A DNA stretch of 64,000 bases, from assembly GCF_000967965.1 (NCBI RefSeq), contig NZ_LACC01000023.1, positions 152,505-216,504 on the forward strand. Direction: 5' to 3'. The notes under the pieces were generated by a model. The model was not told where the DNA came from. It saw nothing but the letters and a program-made list of their open reading frames with translations, and did not search any database. A program made the position numbers and the translations under genes. Source of the stretch: Pseudomonas fluorescens. GTDB taxonomy: Bacteria > Pseudomonadota > Gammaproteobacteria > Pseudomonadales > Pseudomonadaceae. Positions 8,216 through 16,205 of the stretch are shown in pieces. Every line of letters begins with the position of its first letter. Within the stretch, counting starts at the first letter, position 1.

Positions 8216-8857
8216 CTAGCCCTTCAATTCCTTCAAATGCTTGTACACCGTCGCCCGGCCCATGTTCAGCACATTGGCCACGTAGTTCGAGGCGCTTTTG
8301 CCCTTGAACGCGCCTTCGGCGTGCAGCGCCAGCACCAGTTCCCGCTTGTGGTCGCGAGTCAGCAGATTCAGGCTCAACTGGCGCTCGCGCAGCCAGGCGT
8401 GGAGGAAGGTGTTGATCCGCTCCTGCCAGTCATCGCGAAACAGTGAATCCGGTTGCGGGATCAGCTTGGTCGGCGACAGGAACAGGTCCAGGGCGGCCTT
8501 GGCATTTTCGAACAACGAAATGTTCAGGTTGATGCACAGCACCGCCAGTGGACGACCTTCGCTGTCCCGTAGCACCGTGCTGAGGCTGCGAATCTTCTGA
8601 CCATCCCAGTTGAGCTTTTCGTACGGCCCGATGTTTCGTTCGCTGACATCGTCGCTGAGCATGTCTTCCAGCGCCGAGTCGTCGCCGATTTCCCGCTTGG
8701 ACAGGTTGTTGGCGATGTAGTCGACCTTTTGCGTGCGCAGGTCGTGCAGCACCACTTCGGCGTGGGGGAAAAACAACGTGGCGATGGCGTCGGCGATCGC
8801 GTGGAAGTTATCCAGGGACGTGTCGTCCAGGGCCGAGTCTTTTTCGGGGGCGTTCAT
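8216..8857 (-). CDS. dauR: D-arginine utilisation regulator DauR (YheO-like PAS/HTH)
   Basis: A 213-residue regulator. The N-terminal two thirds is a YheO-type PAS-like sensor domain (IADAIATLFFPHAEVVLHDL near the start). The last 45 residues form a helix-turn-helix: KSASNYVANVLNMGRATVYKHLKELKG. In P. aeruginosa DauR represses dauBAR, and D- or L-arginine relieves this. GGAG lies 9 nt before the ATG at 8857. It is the last gene of a minus-strand dauB-dauA-dauR operon, 90 nt after dauA. A candidate operator lies upstream of dauB and a near copy upstream of the binding-protein gene. Confidence 0.85.
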   Translation of the reverse strand: MNAPEKDSALDDTSLDNFHAIADAIATLFFPHAEVVLHDLRTQKVDYIANNLSKREIGDDSALEDMLSDDVSERNIGPYEKLNWDGQKIRSLSTVLRDSEGRPLAVLCINLNISLFENAKAALDLFLSPTKLIPQPDSLFRDDWQERINTFLHAWLRERQLSLNLLTRDHKRELVLALHAEGAFKGKSASNYVANVLNMGRATVYKHLKELKG

Positions 8858-8947
8858 TCAGTGGAACTCCAGGCAGCGTCAGCGCCCCATCAAAGGGGCG
8901 CTGAAAGTGTGCCGTAAACGTGTGGGCACGTCACCTGAGGATCAGGA

Positions 8948-10075
8948 TCAGCCGAGGCGGGCAGGGGAGAGCATTTCGGCATTCAGACCGAAATGGCTGA
9001 GCGACTCGGGCAACGCGGCACCGCGCACCAGTGCCGCACTGGCCTGGCCCATGGCCGGCGAGGTCTGGATGCCATAACCGCCCTGTGCCGCGACCCAGAA
9101 CAGCCCCGGTACCTTCGGATCGAAGCCGGACAGCAAGTCGCCGTCGCTGACGAAGCTGCGCAGGCCGGCCCAGGTGCGGGTCGGGCGGCGAATGGTCAGG
9201 GTCGTGGCTTCTTCGATCTGGTAGATGCCCATGGCGATGTCCAGTTCTTCGGGCTGCACATCGTGGGGTTCCACCGGGTCGGCGTTGGCCGGCGAACCGA
9301 GGAACATCCCGGCGTCGGGTTTCATGTAGAAGGATTCGTCGAGGCTGACCAGCATCGGCCAATGATGGATGTCCACGCCTTCGGGGCCGGCGAAGATGAA
9401 AGCGGCACGGCGTTTGGGTTGCAGGCCCAGGGGCTTGGCGCCAGCCAGTTCGCCGATCTTGTCGGCCCAGGCGCCGGCGGCGTTGATGATGATCGGCGCG
9501 CTGAAGGTCTGGCTGCCGGTCTGGACGTGCCATGTTCCTTGGTCGTCGCGGCTCAGGCTGACGACTTCGCTGTCGGTATGCACTTCGCCCTGGTTGCGGC
9601 GGATACCGCGCAAATAGCCCTGGTGCAGGGCATCGGTGTCGATGTCGCTGGCGGTCGGGTCGTAGATGGCGCCGTGGACCTTTTCCCGGCGCAGGACCGG
9701 CACCAACGCGCAAGCCTCGTCGACGCCGAGCAATTGCATCTCCGGCACCGTGGTTTTTGCGCTCTGGTATTGCCTGTTCAGTTCGTCCGGGTCACCGGTC
9801 AGGTCCACGGTCATTTCACCGCGCGGGGTCAGCAGCGGGTGCTCGCAGAAACCGCTGGGCGGGTTGTCGAAAAAGTCCCGGCTGGCCAGGGTCAACGCCC
9901 GCACTTGCGGGGTGCCGTAGGCGGCGGTGTATAGCGCCGCCGAACGGCCGGTGGAGTGATAGGCCGGATGGGATTCGCGTTCGAGCACGATCACGCGGCC
10001 GTGCTGCGACAGCCAGAAACCCGTGGAAGCACCGGCAATCCCGCCGCCGATGATGATGAAATCTGCCTGGCTCAT
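8948..10075 (-). CDS. dauA: FAD-dependent D-arginine dehydrogenase DauA
   Basis: A 375-residue flavoenzyme of the DAO family, the same length as the P. aeruginosa enzyme. It oxidises D-arginine (and other D-amino acids) to 2-ketoarginine and ammonia. The FAD-binding GGGIAGAS is at residues 10-17. Glu87 and Arg222, both substrate-binding in the P. aeruginosa structure, occupy the same numbered positions here. Position 48, recalled as His in that enzyme, is Leu (SAALYTAAYG). Middle gene of dauBAR; DauB then reduces 2-ketoarginine to L-arginine, so the pair turns D- into L-arginine. Assignment rests on sequence and on the complete conserved locus. Confidence 0.9.
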   Translation of the reverse strand: MSQADFIIIGGGIAGASTGFWLSQHGRVIVLERESHPAYHSTGRSAALYTAAYGTPQVRALTLASRDFFDNPPSGFCEHPLLTPRGEMTVDLTGDPDELNRQYQSAKTTVPEMQLLGVDEACALVPVLRREKVHGAIYDPTASDIDTDALHQGYLRGIRRNQGEVHTDSEVVSLSRDDQGTWHVQTGSQTFSAPIIINAAGAWADKIGELAGAKPLGLQPKRRAAFIFAGPEGVDIHHWPMLVSLDESFYMKPDAGMFLGSPANADPVEPHDVQPEELDIAMGIYQIEEATTLTIRRPTRTWAGLRSFVSDGDLLSGFDPKVPGLFWVAAQGGYGIQTSPAMGQASAALVRGAALPESLSHFGLNAEMLSPARLG

Positions 10076-10135
10076 GAACGTCTCCTGTAAAGCACAATGC
10101 CGGAATTATGGTGATCCCCTGTAGGGGCCGAGATG

Positions 10136-11080
10136 TCAGCGGGACAGGCGATAGATCGCATTGGCCAGCGCAATGTCTTCCAGGCCCAGGCCGATGGAGC
10201 GGAAAAACACATGGCGATCGTAATCAGGGCGCAGGACTTTTTCGCTGAGCAGGTCGGCCAGGTCGCCGACAATCGCGCCCTTGTCCCAGCCGTGCTGTTC
10301 GGCGGCGATCAGCATTTCACCGGCCGAGCCTGGGGTGGTCAGGCGATAGTCGCAGAACACCTGCATGTCGTTCAGGCACTGCGGCGGCACTTCGTGGGCG
10401 CGCGGTGCGTTGGTGCTGATGGAGGTGATCAGCGCCGGTTTGCGCAAGCTCGATGGATCGATCACCGGACCGGCGGACGAGGTGCAGAGCATGATCACGT
10501 CGGCGTCCTGAACGGCTGCTTCACGACTGTCGACGATGTTCAGGCGTGGCTCGATGTTTTTCAGCAGGCTCACGGTTTCGGCATCTTCGCTCAAGCTCGG
10601 CGAGTACAGGCTGATGCTCTGCCAGTCACGCAGGCCTTTCACGTAATGCAGGTGCGCCTGGGCCACTTTGCCGCTGCCGATGATGGCCAGGCGACTGGCT
10701 GTGAGTGGCGCGAGGGCATCGACCGCCACGGCGGTGGTGGCCGCAGTGCGCGCGGTGGTCAGTTCGCCGGCATCGCACAGCAACAGCGGCTGGCCGGTTT
10801 GCATCGACATCAGCAGCGTCCACGCCGTCACCAGCGGCCCCTGTTCACGGACGATGTATGGCGACGTCTTGATCCCGTACACGCCATCCTCGGCCAGCAC
10901 GCCCAGGTAGTTGATGAAATCGCCGGCGCCCTGTGGAAACTCCACCAGTTGCTGCGCCGGTTGTACGGCTTGCCCGGCGGCCAGGTCGCGGAACAGTTTG
11001 CGCAGGATCTGCGGTACATCGACCTGCGCCAGTAGCTCGCGAGCCTGGGCTTGGGTGATCACTTGGGGCGTACTGGACAT
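10136..11080 (-). CDS. dauB: NAD(P)H-dependent L-arginine dehydrogenase DauB (ornithine cyclodeaminase family)
   Basis: A 314-residue member of the ornithine cyclodeaminase/mu-crystallin family with a Rossmann segment (RLAIIGSGKVAQAHL) at about residues 136-150. In P. aeruginosa DauB reduces 2-ketoarginine plus ammonia to L-arginine, completing the two-step racemisation begun by DauA. GGAG lies 6 nt before the ATG at 11080. First gene of dauB-dauA-dauR; 60 nt separate it from dauA. Without the neighbours it would be called only an ornithine cyclodeaminase homologue; the locus makes DauB the better name. Confidence 0.87.
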   Translation of the reverse strand: MSSTPQVITQAQARELLAQVDVPQILRKLFRDLAAGQAVQPAQQLVEFPQGAGDFINYLGVLAEDGVYGIKTSPYIVREQGPLVTAWTLLMSMQTGQPLLLCDAGELTTARTAATTAVAVDALAPLTASRLAIIGSGKVAQAHLHYVKGLRDWQSISLYSPSLSEDAETVSLLKNIEPRLNIVDSREAAVQDADVIMLCTSSAGPVIDPSSLRKPALITSISTNAPRAHEVPPQCLNDMQVFCDYRLTTPGSAGEMLIAAEQHGWDKGAIVGDLADLLSEKVLRPDYDRHVFFRSIGLGLEDIALANAIYRLSR

Positions 11081-11112
11081 GGTCGGCTCCGGAGTTGAAA
11101 GTAAACTAATTT

Positions 11113-11125
11113 GTCCATTATGGAC
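11113..11125 (-). promoter_or_regulatory. Palindromic operator candidate upstream of dauB
   Basis: GTCCATTATGGAC is a 13-nt palindrome (GTCCAT-T-ATGGAC) 33 nt before the dauB ATG, within the region expected to hold its promoter. A close relative stands before the divergently oriented binding-protein gene at 7231. DauR is the obvious candidate ligand, but this is inferred. Confidence 0.55.
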
Positions 11126-11153
11126 TTTTAGATATCTCAGGCAATATCCGGGC

Positions 11154-11187
11154 GAAAAAAAAGCGCAGTCCGTTGCCGGCTGCGCTT
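11154..11187 (-). terminator. Rho-independent terminator of rhlB
   Basis: Read on the minus strand: AGCGCAG, a short loop, CTGCGCT, then a run of eight T. It begins 17 nt after the rhlB stop and separates rhlB from the dau promoter. Confidence 0.82.
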
Positions 11188-11203
11188 GTCTTTTCAGCGT
11201 CGC

Positions 11204-12694
11204 TTAATGAGGACGCTTGCGTTCAACGGCCCGCAACAGGTGGGTCGGCGGCGTTTCACAGCTGATCTTGCGTCCCAGCTTTTCCTCGATGGACGGTAGC
11301 TGGTAGGAGTCGTCTTCACCGGCAAAGCTGATGGACACACCGTCGGCGCCAGCACGACCGGTACGACCGATGCGGTGCACGTAGTCGTCCGGCACTTCCG
11401 GCAGGGTAAAGTTGATCACGTGACTGATGCCGTCGATATGGATGCCGCGACCGGCCACATCGGTGGCGACCAGTACGCGGATCTTGCCTTCGCGGAAGCC
11501 TTCGAGGGTCTTGATGCGCTTGTGCTGCGGCACGTCGCCGGACAGTTGCGCGGCGTTGATGCCGTCACGCACCAGGCGTTCTTCGATGCGCCGTACTTCA
11601 TCCTTGCGGTTGGCGAAGACGATCACCCGCTCCCAACCGTTGTCGTTGACCAGGTTGTAGAGCAGTTTGTACTTGTCGGCACCGGCCACCGCGTAGATGT
11701 GCTGCTCGACGTTTTCGTTGGCCACGTTCTGCGACTCGATCTCGACGATCGACGGGTCGGTGGTCCATTGCTTGGCCAGGTTCATCACGTCTTCGGTGAA
11801 GGTCGCGGAGAACAGCAGCGTCTGGCGCTCGGACTTCGGCGGCGTCTGGCGAATGATCTGGCGCACTTGCGGGATGAAGCCCATGTCGAGCATGCGGTCG
11901 GCTTCGTCGAGCACCATCACTTCGACCATGTCCAGGTGCACGTCGCCGCGCTGGTTGAAGTCCAGCAAGCGGCCCGGCGTGGCCACGAGGATGTCGCAGT
12001 GACGGGCTTCGAGGTGCTTGAGCTGTTTGTCGAAGTCCATGCCACCGACGAACGTCATGACGTTGAGGCCGGTGTACTTGGTCAGGTCGGCGGCGTCCTT
12101 GGCGATCTGCACCACCAGTTCGCGGGTCGGCGCGATGATCAGTGCCCGTGGCTCACCCATGTAGCGCTCTTTTGGCGGCGGGGTTTGCAGCAACTGGGTG
12201 ATGATCGAGACCAGGAACGCAGCGGTCTTGCCCGTACCGGTCTGGGCGCGGCCGATGGCGTCTTTGCCCGCGAGGGTGAAACCCAGCACCTGGGCCTGGA
12301 TCGGCGTGCAATACGGGAAGCCCAGGTCCTGGATGGCGTGCATCAGTTCCGGGGCGAGTTTGAAATCGTGGAAGCGGGTCTTGCCTTCCTGGGGCTCGAC
12401 GACGAAGTCTTCGAGTTTCCATGGGATGACCGGTGCCTTGGGCTTGGGTTCGCGGCGAGGTTTGGCGGGTTTCGGCGTTTCGCTGAGCGGCTGCTCCGGG
12501 GCTGTTATCGCCGCAGGCTGGTCAGCTGTTTCGGTCTTCGGCTCATGCTTGGGTGCCGCCGTGGCGGTGGCTCGTTCAGACTGAATACCGTCGGTGCGGT
12601 GGCCGGGAGCGTGAGACGCAGGGCTGGGAACTGGCGCGAGTTGCTCAGTCTCGCTTTTACCGAACATTTTCTTGAGTGCTTTGAGCACGGTCAT
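11204..12694 (-). CDS. rhlB: DEAD-box ATP-dependent RNA helicase RhlB
   Basis: A 496-residue DEAD-box helicase. Residues 1-95 form a low-complexity extension rich in Pro, Lys, Ala and Glu, followed by the two RecA domains. Motifs in order: Q-motif region (PYCTPIQAQVL), motif I AQTGTGKT, motif II VLDEADRML, motif III FSAT, and motif VI HRIGRTGRAG. In gammaproteobacteria RhlB works with the RNA degradosome to unwind mRNA. Its place directly beside dauB is the same as in P. aeruginosa. A strong intrinsic terminator follows it. Confidence 0.93.
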   Translation of the reverse strand: MTVLKALKKMFGKSETEQLAPVPSPASHAPGHRTDGIQSERATATAAPKHEPKTETADQPAAITAPEQPLSETPKPAKPRREPKPKAPVIPWKLEDFVVEPQEGKTRFHDFKLAPELMHAIQDLGFPYCTPIQAQVLGFTLAGKDAIGRAQTGTGKTAAFLVSIITQLLQTPPPKERYMGEPRALIIAPTRELVVQIAKDAADLTKYTGLNVMTFVGGMDFDKQLKHLEARHCDILVATPGRLLDFNQRGDVHLDMVEVMVLDEADRMLDMGFIPQVRQIIRQTPPKSERQTLLFSATFTEDVMNLAKQWTTDPSIVEIESQNVANENVEQHIYAVAGADKYKLLYNLVNDNGWERVIVFANRKDEVRRIEERLVRDGINAAQLSGDVPQHKRIKTLEGFREGKIRVLVATDVAGRGIHIDGISHVINFTLPEVPDDYVHRIGRTGRAGADGVSISFAGEDDSYQLPSIEEKLGRKISCETPPTHLLRAVERKRPH

Positions 12695-12792
12695 CTCATC
12701 AATTGATTAAGGAATGTACGCCGGCCAGTGTAATGCAAGAATCGGGCGCGGCGTAGTGGGATGGATCAAAGGGCGCTTTTAAACAGAAATGC

Positions 12793-13449
12793 TTAACGCA
12801 AGCGCTCGGCGAGCCAGACGCCGATGTCGCGAATTTCTTCGGGTAACACTTCGTGACCCATTGGGTATTCCTGCCATGTCACGGTGACACCACGCAGCTT
12901 CAAATGCTCGTAGGCGCTGCGCCCCATCGAGTTTTGCACCACATCGTCGTACTGGCCGTGCATCGACAGCACCGGAATCCGCTGCTGGCTGGCGGACAGT
13001 TGCAGTTCGTCGCTGAAGGTCGGTGCATAAGTAGAAAGGGCAACGACGCCACCCAACGGGCCCTGCCATTTCAGAAACGCGGCGTGGAAAACCACGGCCC
13101 CGCCCTGGGAAAAACCGGCCAGGAAAATCCGCGAAGCGTCTATTCCGCTGGCTCGCTGCACTTCGATCAATTCAATGACGCGGTCTGCCGACACTTCCAG
13201 TTGCTCACGGTTGATCGCGCGCGCCGGGCTCATGGCCAGGATGTCGTACCAGCTCGGCATCTCGTAGCCGCCGTTGATAGTGACAGGGCGATGCGGTGCC
13301 TGCGGGAGAACGAAGCGGGTACTCAGCAAGGTTTCCTGCAGCGCTTCGGCCACCGGCAGGAAGTCGTAGCGATCGGCGCCCAGGCCGTGCAGCCATATAA
13401 CGCAGGCGTCTGCGGTCTTTACGGGCTGAAGAATCAAGGGCTCGGTCAT
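12793..13449 (-). CDS. Alpha/beta hydrolase carboxylesterase
   Basis: A 218-residue carboxylesterase/phospholipase family protein. It shows the oxyanion WLHGLGAD segment near residue 20, the nucleophile elbow GFSQGG, and the late acid and base in SMHGQYDDVV and MGHEV. Such enzymes (P. fluorescens EstB/esterase II type) cleave short acyl esters in the cytoplasm; the natural substrate is unknown. No signal peptide. GGAG lies 5 nt before the ATG at 13449. It is convergent with nothing and divergent from the aap operon. Confidence 0.88.
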   Translation of the reverse strand: MTEPLILQPVKTADACVIWLHGLGADRYDFLPVAEALQETLLSTRFVLPQAPHRPVTINGGYEMPSWYDILAMSPARAINREQLEVSADRVIELIEVQRASGIDASRIFLAGFSQGGAVVFHAAFLKWQGPLGGVVALSTYAPTFSDELQLSASQQRIPVLSMHGQYDDVVQNSMGRSAYEHLKLRGVTVTWQEYPMGHEVLPEEIRDIGVWLAERLR

Positions 13450-13916
13450 GTCTGCTCCAATGTTGTGCGTGCGCTCTCATTGAGTGCGAGGTCTGAGTGC
13501 GCGTCTGGTTGATCAGTTACGAAGATGTCGCAAGGTTACAAGTTTTGCTATTGACCTGTCCCGGAACCGCTTTGGCAAGCAGTGTGGTACGGGCTTTGCT
13601 ATGGGGAAACGGTGCAACCCATCTCGCGCCCGGCGGTAACACTATCAGTGTAATGCCGACTGCGGGATAGCAATGAATCCGGTGATGGATGTTCGCCAAT
13701 GGCCGCTACGGGGCTTCGCGAACGTGAAAGGGCTACAGCCCGTTCGGCCGACTGGTGAGAGCGAGTTTTCCATGACGTGGATTTTCTCCTACTAGACTCA
13801 TAGCTAACGTCTTACGTCGGTTGACCCCAAAACAAGCCAACACGGGTCGACTACGCCTCAAAAGGGTGCGACAGGACTCACGCTCCGACACAACAAGAGC
13901 AAAACTGGAGGTTTGA
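13450..13916. other. Long leader region upstream of aapJ
   Basis: 467 bp between the divergent esterase and aapJ. It contains a -24/-12 promoter motif at 13585-13600 and, about 40 nt downstream of that, a 13-nt palindrome ACACT-atc-AGTGT (13639-13651). No coding region was recognised. Confidence 0.5.
13585..13600 (+). promoter_or_regulatory. Candidate sigma-54 (-24/-12) promoter for aapJQMP
   Basis: TGGTACGGGCTTTGCT matches the RpoN consensus TGGCACG-N4-TTGCW, with GG and GC separated by exactly 10 nt. It points toward aapJ, whose ATG is about 316 nt downstream, leaving a long untranslated leader. Control of amino-acid uptake by NtrC or CbrB with sigma-54 would fit, but neither activator site was verified. 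Confidence 0.55.
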
Positions 13917-14948
13917 ATGAAGATGTTGAAATCCACCCTGGCTATCGTGACTGCAGCCGCAGTACTCGGTGTCAGCGGGTTTGCCCAGGCGGGCGCAACC
14001 CTGGATGCAGTGATGAAGAAAGGTTTCGTGCAGTGTGGCGTCAGCGATGGCTTGCCAGGCTTCTCGGTTCCGGATTCCACCGGCAAGATCGTGGGTATCG
14101 ATGCTGACTACTGCCGTGCAGTAGCAGCGGCTGTCTTCGGCGACGCGACCAAGGTCAAGTTCAGCCAGTTGAACGCCAAGGAGCGCTTCACCGCGCTGCA
14201 ATCCGGCGAAATCGACATTCTGTCGCGCAACACCACCATGACCAGCTCCCGTGACGCGGGCATGGGCCTGAAGTTTCCAGGCTTCATTACCTACTACGAC
14301 GGCATCGGCTTCCTGGTAAACAACAAGCTGGGCGTCAAGAGCGCCAAGGAACTGGACGGTGCGACCATCTGCATCCAGGCCGGTACCACCACCGAGCTCA
14401 ACGTTTCCGACTACTTCCGCGGCAATGGCCTGAAGTACACCCCGATCACCTTCGACACCTCCGACGAAAGCGCCAAGTCGCTGGAATCCGGTCGTTGCGA
14501 CGTACTGACCTCCGACAAATCCCAGCTGTTCGCCCAGCGCAGCAAGCTGGCTTCGCCGAAGGACTACGTGGTTCTGCCGGAAACCATTTCCAAGGAGCCT
14601 CTGGGCCCGGTCGTGCGTAATGGCGACGACGAGTGGCTGGCCATCGTGCGCTGGACTGGCTACGCCATGCTCAACGCTGAAGAAGCCGGCATCACTTCGA
14701 AGAACGTCGAAGCCGAAGCCAAGGGCACCAAGAACCCTGACGTTGCCCGTCTGCTGGGTACCGATGGCGAGTACGGCAAAGACCTGAAAGTGAAGAAAGA
14801 CTGGGTCGTGCAGATCATCAAGCAAGTCGGCAACTACGGCGAAGTGTTTGAGAAAAACCTCGGCAAGGGCACTCCGCTGGAAATCGACCGCGGGCTGAAC
14901 GCCCTGTGGAACGCTGGCGGCATTCAATACGCACCACCAGTGCGCTGA
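13917..14948 (+). CDS. aapJ: General L-amino acid ABC transporter, periplasmic binding protein AapJ
   Basis: A 343-residue periplasmic protein of the AapJ/BztA type, typical in length. A signal peptide (MKMLKSTLAIVTAAAVLGVSGFAQA) precedes LDAVMKKGFVQCGVSDGLPGFS, and later come FTALQSGEIDILSRNTTMT and GATICIQAGTTTELN. It captures a broad range of L-amino acids for AapQMP. A strong ribosome site (GGAGG) sits 6 nt before the ATG. First gene of aapJQMP; a 12-bp hairpin just after its stop may favour extra binding protein over the permease. A likely sigma-54 promoter lies upstream. Confidence 0.95.
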   Translation: MKMLKSTLAIVTAAAVLGVSGFAQAGATLDAVMKKGFVQCGVSDGLPGFSVPDSTGKIVGIDADYCRAVAAAVFGDATKVKFSQLNAKERFTALQSGEIDILSRNTTMTSSRDAGMGLKFPGFITYYDGIGFLVNNKLGVKSAKELDGATICIQAGTTTELNVSDYFRGNGLKYTPITFDTSDESAKSLESGRCDVLTSDKSQLFAQRSKLASPKDYVVLPETISKEPLGPVVRNGDDEWLAIVRWTGYAMLNAEEAGITSKNVEAEAKGTKNPDVARLLGTDGEYGKDLKVKKDWVVQIIKQVGNYGEVFEKNLGKGTPLEIDRGLNALWNAGGIQYAPPVR

Positions 14949-14955
14949 TGGTTCT

Positions 14956-14984
14956 ATCACCCGGTGGGCCAACCACCGGGTGAT
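14956..14984 (+). promoter_or_regulatory. Intercistronic hairpin between aapJ and aapQ
   Basis: A perfect 12-bp stem, ATCACCCGGTGG with CCACCGGGTGAT, around a 5-nt loop and without a following T-run, 7 nt after the aapJ stop. Such stems commonly protect the upstream message from 3' exonucleases and partly limit read-through, raising binding-protein output relative to the permease. Confidence 0.7.
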
Positions 14985-15013
14985 GTTCTGTTCCATTATT
15001 TCCGGGGCACTTC

Positions 15014-16195
15014 ATGCAAAATTCAATCGGCGCACCAAAGCAGAGGCTCAGCCTCAGCGATCCACGTGTGCGTGCTTGGCTATTCCAGATCATCACCATT
15101 GTCGCGGTGGTCTCGATGGGCTGGTATCTGTTCGATAACACGCAGACCAACCTTCAGCACCGGGGCATTACCTCGGGCTTCAGTTTTCTGGAGCGCAGTG
15201 CCGGTTTCGGCATCGCTCAACACCTGATCGACTACACCGAATCGGACACTTACGCCCGGGTGTTTGTCATCGGCCTGCTCAACACCTTGCTGGTGACTTT
15301 CATCGGCGTGATCCTGGCGACGATCCTGGGTTTCATCGTCGGTGTGGCGCGGCTGTCGAAGAACTGGATCATCGCCAAGCTGGCGACGGTGTACGTGGAA
15401 GTCTTCCGCAACATTCCGCCACTGCTGCAGATCCTGTTCTGGTACTTCGCGGTGTTCCTGACCATGCCGGGGCCGCGCAACAGCCATAACTTCGGCGACA
15501 CCTTCTTTGTCAGCAGCCGTGGCCTGAACATGCCCGCCGCTCTGATGGCGGATGGTTTCTGGCCGTTTGTGGTCAGCGTCGTAGTCGCCATCGTCGCCAT
15601 CGTGCTGATGAGTCGCTGGGCCACCAAGCGTTTCGAAGCCACCGGTGTGCCGTTCCACAAGTTCTGGGTCGGGCTGGCGTTGTTCGTGGTGATCCCGACA
15701 CTGGGCGCACTGATCTTCGGCGCACCGCTGCACTGGGAAATGCCGAAGCTGCAAGGCTTCAACTTCGTCGGTGGCTGGGTGCTGATCCCGGAACTGCTGG
15801 CGCTGACCCTGGCCCTCACCGTGTACACCGCGGCATTCATCGCCGAAATCGTGCGCTCGGGCATCAAGTCGGTCAGCCATGGCCAGACCGAGGCGGCGCA
15901 TTCCCTCGGCCTGCGCAACGGTCCGACTCTGCGCAAGGTGATCATTCCGCAAGCCCTGCGCGTGATCATTCCACCGCTGACCAGCCAATACCTGAACCTG
16001 GCGAAGAACTCCTCGCTGGCGGCCGGTATTGGTTATCCGGAAATGGTCTCGCTGTTTGCCGGTACGGTGCTGAACCAGACCGGCCAGGCGATCGAGGTGA
16101 TTGCCATCACCATGAGCGTGTACCTGGCGATCAGTATCAGCATTTCCCTGCTGATGAACTGGTACAACAAGCGCATTGCGCTGATCGAGCGGTAA
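15014..16195 (+). CDS. aapQ: General L-amino acid ABC transporter permease AapQ
   Basis: A 393-residue inner-membrane permease of the AapQ/BztB type. The N-terminal segment IITIVAVVSMGWYLF is a membrane span; several spans follow. The cytoplasmic coupling loop EAAHSLGLRNGPTLRKVIIP near residue 300 is the EAA motif that docks to AapP. It forms the membrane pore with AapM. It lies 65 nt after aapJ and 10 nt before aapM in the same operon. Confidence 0.95.
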   Translation: MQNSIGAPKQRLSLSDPRVRAWLFQIITIVAVVSMGWYLFDNTQTNLQHRGITSGFSFLERSAGFGIAQHLIDYTESDTYARVFVIGLLNTLLVTFIGVILATILGFIVGVARLSKNWIIAKLATVYVEVFRNIPPLLQILFWYFAVFLTMPGPRNSHNFGDTFFVSSRGLNMPAALMADGFWPFVVSVVVAIVAIVLMSRWATKRFEATGVPFHKFWVGLALFVVIPTLGALIFGAPLHWEMPKLQGFNFVGGWVLIPELLALTLALTVYTAAFIAEIVRSGIKSVSHGQTEAAHSLGLRNGPTLRKVIIPQALRVIIPPLTSQYLNLAKNSSLAAGIGYPEMVSLFAGTVLNQTGQAIEVIAITMSVYLAISISISLLMNWYNKRIALIER

Positions 16196-16205
16196 GGAAA
16201 AGCGC

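Noticed and set aside
11375..12706. A 443-codon plus-strand open frame opposite rhlB
   Set aside because: It mirrors the rhlB coding sequence; rhlB has all helicase motifs, while this frame matches no family and has no ribosome site.
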